Source of the DNA: Planktophila grossartii
GTDB taxonomy: Bacteria > Actinomycetota > Actinomycetes > Nanopelagicales > Nanopelagicaceae
Reading direction: 5' to 3'
DNA: 64,000 bases
Assembly (NCBI GenBank): GCA_965234365.1
Contig: OZ248345.1
Coordinates: forward strand, 310,001-374,000
How positions within the stretch are numbered: position 1 is the first letter of the stretch; each line of letters begins with the position of its first letter. The notes below the pieces were generated by a model that saw only the letters and a program-made list of their open reading frames with translations, was not told the DNA's origin and did no database searches. The translations under genes and the position numbers were made by a program. Positions 59,760 through 64,000 of this stretch are shown here, piece after piece.

Positions 59760-61415
59760 ATGTTCACTTCACAGCTCAATGCTCACCAACGCGAGAAGGC
59801 CATCGCATCGCTGACCTCTGAAGAATTCGATATCTTGATTATTGGCGGTGGCGTCAATGGCGTCGGAGCAGCCCTCGATGCAGTTTCTCGTGGATTGAAA
59901 GTAGCTCTCGTAGAAGCACACGATTACGCGGCAGGAACTTCGAGCCGTTCAAGCAAGTTGATCCACGGTGGACTTCGCTATCTCGAGCAATATGACTTTA
60001 AGTTAGTCCGCGAAGCTCTTCACGAGCGCGAACTCATGGTTTCTACCCAATGTCCACACCTCGTAAAGCCGGTCAGCTTCCTATATCCGCTTACTGAAAA
60101 GGTTAAAGAGCGCACTTATGTGGGAGCAGGACTTGCTCTCTACGATGCACTACGTGGTTTTAAGCGCGCGCTCCCATCACATAAGCATTTAACTGGCAAG
60201 ACAATTGCAAATATCTCACCATCGCTGCGCCAAGACATTATTACGGGAGCAATTCGTTACTTCGATGCACAGGTTGACGATGCCCGTCACACCATGATGA
60301 TTGCTCGCACTGCGGCACGTCACGGTGCGGTCATGGCGACAGGTGTCCGCGTTGAAGATCTCCTTCGCAACGGCAAGAAAATCACAGGTGTTGTCGCCCT
60401 CGATACACATACAAATAAGAAGATTCAAATCTCCGCAAAGGCGACCATCATGTGTGCTGGCGTCTGGAGCGATGAACTCCATGCGCAATTTGGTTTAACT
60501 GCTGGTTACTCAGTGGCGATGTCTAAAGGCGTACATATCGTTGTCCCTGGTGATGCCATCCACTCGAAAGATGGAATCATCTTAAAGACTCCAGTTTCCG
60601 TCCTCTTCCTTATTCCATGGGGCGATAAGTGGATTGTTGGCACGACCGACACTCCTTACGAGGGCGATCGCGCAAAGCCGCTTGCTACGCAAGAAGATGT
60701 GCAATACATCCTCGATCAAGCCAATCGCGTTCTCGAACCAAAGCTTAAGAGCGAAGATATTCTCGGAGTCTTTGCTGGCCTTCGCCCATTAGTTGCAAAT
60801 AAGACAGGTTCTGCAACCACAAAGCTTTCTCGTGAACACACTGTCGATCGTCCAGCACCTGGCTTTGTCAGTATGGCCGGCGGCAAATACACCACCTATC
60901 GCGTCATGGCTAAAGATGCTGTCGATCTTGCAGTTCTTGATCTACGTCGCTTGGTCAATGACTCAGTCACCGAGAAGCTGCCACTTATCGGCGCCGATGG
61001 ATACTTTGCGCTAAAGCAGCAGGTTGCAAAGATTGCTGAAGAAAATTCAATCTCTGAAGCAACTGTCACTCACCTGCTCGATCGTTATGGCTCATTGATT
61101 GAAGAGATTCTTCAACTCATCGCTGATGATGCGACCCTTGCTGAAAGACTCATCCCTAATCTGCCTTATCTCAAAGCTGAAATTCTCCATGCAGCCACTC
61201 ATGAGGGCGCTCTCTCGGTTGAAGATGTACTTCTTCGCCGTACTCGTATCTCATTCGAAGCAGCAGATAGCGGCGCAGATGCGGCAAAGGAAGTTGCAAA
61301 GATTATTGGTGATCAACTGGGCTGGGGAACAAAGGAGCGCAACGCTTCAGTAAGTGCGTTTCTCGATGTGATTGCTCAAGAAGAAGCGGCTCTAGTCGAG
61401 CTCGTTAATTCTTAA
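59760..61415 (+). CDS. glpD: Glycerol-3-phosphate dehydrogenase (FAD, quinone-linked)
   Basis: 551 residues. FAD-binding ILIIGGGVNGVGAALDAVSR (about 25-44), then GTSSRSSKLIHGGLRYLEQY (about 61-80); FAD-linked domain with SLRQDIITGAIRYFDAQ; LIPWGDKWIVGTTDTPYEGD later; and a helical C-terminal GlpD domain. Feeds electrons from glycerol-3-phosphate into the quinone pool. Its 3' end overlaps the convergent lysozyme gene by 11 bp. Confidence 0.95.
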   Translation: MFTSQLNAHQREKAIASLTSEEFDILIIGGGVNGVGAALDAVSRGLKVALVEAHDYAAGTSSRSSKLIHGGLRYLEQYDFKLVREALHERELMVSTQCPHLVKPVSFLYPLTEKVKERTYVGAGLALYDALRGFKRALPSHKHLTGKTIANISPSLRQDIITGAIRYFDAQVDDARHTMMIARTAARHGAVMATGVRVEDLLRNGKKITGVVALDTHTNKKIQISAKATIMCAGVWSDELHAQFGLTAGYSVAMSKGVHIVVPGDAIHSKDGIILKTPVSVLFLIPWGDKWIVGTTDTPYEGDRAKPLATQEDVQYILDQANRVLEPKLKSEDILGVFAGLRPLVANKTGSATTKLSREHTVDRPAPGFVSMAGGKYTTYRVMAKDAVDLAVLDLRRLVNDSVTEKLPLIGADGYFALKQQVAKIAEENSISEATVTHLLDRYGSLIEEILQLIADDATLAERLIPNLPYLKAEILHAATHEGALSVEDVLLRRTRISFEAADSGADAAKEVAKIIGDQLGWGTKERNASVSAFLDVIAQEEAALVELVNS

Positions 61416-62703
61416 TCTGATTCTTACAGCCATCTGTTGCAGGCTTTGTTGATGGTTTCTTTGTTGGTGCAGGTGGGGGAGTTGGACCCTGTGCAATCGT
61501 CAGAACAAGTGGCTGCTTAATCTCTGCATGAGTTCCTGATGCATCTTTAAAGCCCACATTTCCAACCCAGGTTCCTGCTGGAAGTCCTGCAATAGATAAC
61601 TTCCATGAACCGCTTGTTTCGCGCGCAATAGTCTGAGTGACTTTGGGAACTACTTGATTCGTTGAGTTGAAGTAGTACTTGACGCCACCTGTGACGACAG
61701 GTGAATTATCTGGGCGTTTTACTTCAACTGAGATCACAGCATTCTTATTAGTTGTTGATGCAAAGACAGAGGTAATCGTCATTGTGGTTGATTCACCTTG
61801 CGGCATGAAATCTGCAATATCAGGGAGCCACGTTCCTGTGAGCAAACTCTGGAATTTTTCAGGCGTTCCACTAAAGACATTGAGGTCGAGTCGATTTCCG
61901 GGAACTCCATACTTAGGTGCAATTCCACAGGAGGTGTACTGCCAGACAGTCCAATTCGCTGAACATTGCGCCGTTGTCCACGAGTGAACAAAGCACCCTG
62001 CTGCCTTGACGTTGGGCTTGCTTCCCTCTTTTGCCGGATCAATTGCATATTGTGCAATCCATAGTGGATACGAACTCAGCTCTTTATCGCGCACAAGTGA
62101 GTTCTCTAAGAAGTGTGGAGAGGAGTAGATAAACGGTGTGCGACCAGTCTTATCCTTAATCGTCTTAAGAAATGTCTTAGACCATAAAGTGGCAGCACTT
62201 CGAGTGGCATATTTTTTACAGACTTTGGTGGAACTTAAACGCACACAGTTATTTTCAAGATCAAGTGCAACCGGCAAATCCTTCTCGTTATATCCACCAA
62301 GGGAAGCGATACGCCAGAGCACTTTCTGTGCCTGCACGCGAGCATCGCGGGAAATAGCAGAAGGAGATGTGACATCAGGAAGAATTGCGTAGTGATAGAA
62401 ACCTGTATAGATGCCTGCATCCTGCGCACCTGTGCGGTCCATCTTCAAATACTTCACAGCTAATAAGTCAGCATCATCGCGCGTATCGGATGCCTTGATC
62501 ATGACAAATGAGATGCCAGCGTCATGCATCTTCAGAAAATCAATCGCTTTGTCATTGGGATGCTGCCAGCGACTGATATCGGCGCCATGGATACGCCCAC
62601 CTGGACCGATTAAATTGAGATCAGTTGCAGCCGCTGGAGCGACCGATTGAATCGAGAAGGCAAGAAAGATGAGTGAAGCAAATGCTGCGAGAAATCTCTT
62701 CAC
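61405..62703 (-). CDS. Secreted GH25 lysozyme (muramidase)
   Basis: 432 residues. Signal peptide MKRFLAAFASLIFLAFSIQS then VAPAAATD. GH25 domain about 37-285: GADISRWQHPN (Asp42), VMIKASDT, GFYHYAI, catalytic Asp/Glu in ALDLENNC (Asp147, Glu149), YSSPHFLEN, LWIAQYA and WTVWQYTSCG. After it, an Ig-like beta domain (about 300-405) and a Pro/Thr/Lys-rich tail (PPPAPTKKPSTKP). Cleaves peptidoglycan glycan strands, for cell-wall turnover or competitor lysis. Its ATG overlaps the stop of the small gene upstream (ATGA). Confidence 0.9.
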   Translation of the reverse strand: MKRFLAAFASLIFLAFSIQSVAPAAATDLNLIGPGGRIHGADISRWQHPNDKAIDFLKMHDAGISFVMIKASDTRDDADLLAVKYLKMDRTGAQDAGIYTGFYHYAILPDVTSPSAISRDARVQAQKVLWRIASLGGYNEKDLPVALDLENNCVRLSSTKVCKKYATRSAATLWSKTFLKTIKDKTGRTPFIYSSPHFLENSLVRDKELSSYPLWIAQYAIDPAKEGSKPNVKAAGCFVHSWTTAQCSANWTVWQYTSCGIAPKYGVPGNRLDLNVFSGTPEKFQSLLTGTWLPDIADFMPQGESTTMTITSVFASTTNKNAVISVEVKRPDNSPVVTGGVKYYFNSTNQVVPKVTQTIARETSGSWKLSIAGLPAGTWVGNVGFKDASGTHAEIKQPLVLTIAQGPTPPPAPTKKPSTKPATDGCKNQIKN

Positions 62704-62969
62704 TTTTCGATAACCACAACGGAGATACCGAAGATATCGAAGATTGCACTCTGCAATAAAGACCTGTGGCGCAGGCGAGCTTCTTGGTAGTCGTGTCCTG
62801 TAGCTAACTTATTGCTATCGCGAAAGTCGAGTACGAGGCGGCTATTTTCAAAGGAATCAAGGCGCGCATCGAAGTAGGCAATCCATACAACGCGGTCGCG
62901 GCTTTCGACGAGATCGAGAACTTCATTCCACCGCGTACGAATATCGGCGAGTGTAAGTTCTGCGGGCAT
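62700..62969 (-). CDS. Small protein resembling the C-terminal domain of DnaX
   Basis: 89 residues. The pattern LADIRTRWNEVLDLVESRDR, VVWIAYFDARLDSFENSRL, LVLDFRDS, LLQSAIFDIFGISVVVIE matches what I recall of the domain following the AAA+ module of actinobacterial DNA polymerase III gamma/tau (WPEVL...TWILLS...L...F..). Alone here, with no ATPase. Could be a DnaX-derived adaptor or a coincidence of fold. TAAAGT on the minus strand ends 6 nt before the ATG: leaderless. Overlaps the lysozyme start by 4 bp. Confidence 0.65.
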   Translation of the reverse strand: MPAELTLADIRTRWNEVLDLVESRDRVVWIAYFDARLDSFENSRLVLDFRDSNKLATGHDYQEARLRHRSLLQSAIFDIFGISVVVIEK

Positions 62970-62992
62970 GCGGCGACTTTACCGCACAGCAG

Positions 62993-63679
62993 TTAATGGC
63001 GCGGAGCGCCGAGCCACTTGAAGTATTCACCAGCCAGAATCACTCGTAAGTTACGACTTCTATCGGGCGATATCTCCAAATGTTGTGCGATGCGCGCCAC
63101 AATCTGTTCAACCGATTTCTCAGAGACGTAACGCACGCGAGCGATTTCGGAGTTGCTTAATCCTTGTGCGACGAGGCGAAGTGTCTCAATTTGAATATCG
63201 GTGAGATCACTCAAGATGCTGATGAATGAATTCTCATGGATTGCTGTGTGAATGCTAATCCACTTCATATCTGAACCATCGCTGGCAGATTCCATACTTT
63301 CTGAGAGGGCGAAGGTAATGATGGAGAGGTCAGATACAGAACGTTTGAGAATAATTTTACTTCCGTGCGGAATGTTCTTCTCAAGGAGTCCAAAGAGACG
63401 TAAATCAGGGCATGAAGTAATGATGACGATGCCGAGGTCAGGATCAATCTTTCTAAATCGTTGCAGCAAACCGATCGCTTCTTCTCCTGAAAATTGGAGA
63501 TCAATCAAGACAATCTCTGGCTGCAGAGAGCGAAAGAGATTCTCTGCAACAAAGATATTGGAGGCTTCACCGACGACATTTGTGCTGTGCAATCGAAGTG
63601 ACGCAGACATTGTGGCGAGTTCAAATGCATCATCGTTAATGAGCAAGACCCGCGCTGGATTCGCCAGAGTTTTAACCAT
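62993..63679 (-). CDS. NarL/FixJ-type response regulator
   Basis: 228 residues. Receiver domain: acidic pair Asp16-Asp17 (VLLINDDAF), phospho-acceptor Asp60 (EIVLIDLQFSG), Lys112 (KIILKRSVSD). C-terminal LuxR helix-turn-helix about 160-215: LTDIQIETLRLVAQGLSNSE, then SEKSVEQIVARIAQHL. The key residues are all there, so it should be phosphorylated, but no histidine kinase is in the window. TACCCT ends 5 nt before the ATG. The downstream small gene follows after 23 bp, so it may be in the same operon. Confidence 0.9.
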   Translation of the reverse strand: MVKTLANPARVLLINDDAFELATMSASLRLHSTNVVGEASNIFVAENLFRSLQPEIVLIDLQFSGEEAIGLLQRFRKIDPDLGIVIITSCPDLRLFGLLEKNIPHGSKIILKRSVSDLSIITFALSESMESASDGSDMKWISIHTAIHENSFISILSDLTDIQIETLRLVAQGLSNSEIARVRYVSEKSVEQIVARIAQHLEISPDRSRNLRVILAGEYFKWLGAPRH

Positions 63680-63734
63680 AGATAAGGGTAGTTCCCGCTC
63701 TATGGTTTATGGGAGAAGGGATATCCCTAGAGAG

Positions 63735-64000
63735 TTACTTAAGAATCTTGCGCAGCACGACTGGAATCTGGTCAATTATCTGGGAAGCAGAAATTGGTGC
63801 ACCAGAGGACGCAAGTACTGCTGCTTGGTTATGTATGTAGGCGCCAGCTGCCGCAACATCTGCCAATCGTTGTGGTGAGTTGAGAATTTCAATGTAATTT
63901 GTTGCAACAAGTGCGCCGATGATTCCTGCAAGGACATCGCCAGTGCCTGCCGTTGCTAGCCAAGGAGTTGCCTGGGGGAGCGAGATAACGCGATCTCCTT
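63735..64000 (-). CDS. nnrD: NAD(P)H-hydrate dehydratase, C-terminal end (cut by window edge)
   Basis: 88 codons to the stop at 63735-63737; the rest lies beyond the right edge. Contains PWLATAGTGDVLAGIIGAL, the ribokinase-like active-site motif of ADP/ATP-dependent NAD(P)H-hydrate dehydratase (YjeF C-terminal/NnrD), then AGAYIHNQAA and DQIPVVLRKIL at the end. Repairs hydrated NAD(P)H. It may be a full YjeF (epimerase plus dehydratase) fusion; that cannot be seen here. Confidence 0.85.
   Translation of the reverse strand, partial: GDRVISLPQATPWLATAGTGDVLAGIIGALVATNYIEILNSPQRLADVAAAGAYIHNQAAVLASSGAPISASQIIDQIPVVLRKILK

Overview
The window looks like one contiguous piece of chromosome from a small-genome, moderate-GC actinobacterium, most likely a freshwater planktonic one of the acI / Nanopelagicales type. 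This rests on gene forms typical of Actinobacteria (GlnA2-like glutamine synthetase, long LeuA with a leucine leader peptide, single-chain glycyl-tRNA synthetase, short 6-phosphogluconate dehydrogenase), on a heliorhodopsin, on a visibly lower GC than most soil actinobacteria, and on very tight packing. No gene-free stretch exceeds 300 bp, and many neighbours overlap or abut. The taxonomic call is inference; no marker gene was searched. I see no rRNA, CRISPR array, insertion sequence, prophage or integrase.

Layout. 1-3226 (minus): inositol catabolism, mmsA/iolA-iolB-iolD, the last cut by the window edge. 3434-6862 (plus): a self-contained unit of three secreted proteins of unknown function with its own promoter and terminator. 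6836-8959 (minus): MMPL exporter. 9008-10404: a yybP-ykoY type (manganese) riboswitch ahead of a TerC-family membrane protein, then a PGPGW-type membrane protein. 10419-13917: two GNAT acetyltransferases, a DUF4389 protein, an SDR and an MFS permease. 13907-19448: PLP-dependent Orn/Lys/Arg-type decarboxylase, divergent GABA aminotransferase, and a MalT-like ATPase/LuxR regulator. 19469-24491: GNAT, then pgl, gnd and zwf, convergent with tgt. 24526-26616: alpha/beta hydrolase and MFS. 26760-32847: a complete peptide ABC transporter in the order permease, binding protein, permease, ATPase, ATPase, with several RNA-hairpin candidates. 32862-38776: exported DUF4352-like protein, M13 peptidase, MarR regulator, histone-H1-like protein, MFS and panB. 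38852-42703: nadE, glnA and heliorhodopsin. 42731-46052: leucine attenuator plus leuA, recO, uppS. 46056-53396: ZIP transporter, ABM-like protein, glyS, dusB, DUF218, dgt, dnaG. 53470-55911: tRNA-Asn, DoxX-Rieske fusion, HtrA-like protease, ACT protein. 55919-61415: galK, galT, glpK and divergent glpD. 61405-64000: GH25 lysozyme, a small DnaX-C-terminal-like protein, a NarL-type response regulator and the end of nnrD.

How it fits together. The window describes a photoheterotroph-like scavenger taking up and burning small organics: inositol to propionyl/acetyl-CoA, galactose by the Leloir enzymes, glycerol through GlpK/GlpD, peptides by an ABC importer and M13 peptidase, GABA/polyamine-related amines. 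The oxidative pentose phosphate branch is complete. Nitrogen assimilation sits next to a light-sensing protein, because heliorhodopsin directly follows glutamine synthetase.

Regulation. Many genes have no Shine-Dalgarno site. Instead they carry a TANNNT box ending 5-8 nt (usually 6-7) before the start codon, which points to leaderless mRNAs as a common mode of initiation. RNA-level control is also visible: the metal riboswitch, the leucine leader, paired GNRA-loop hairpins before the peptide-binding protein, and a tRNA whose 3' end lies one base from the next start codon.
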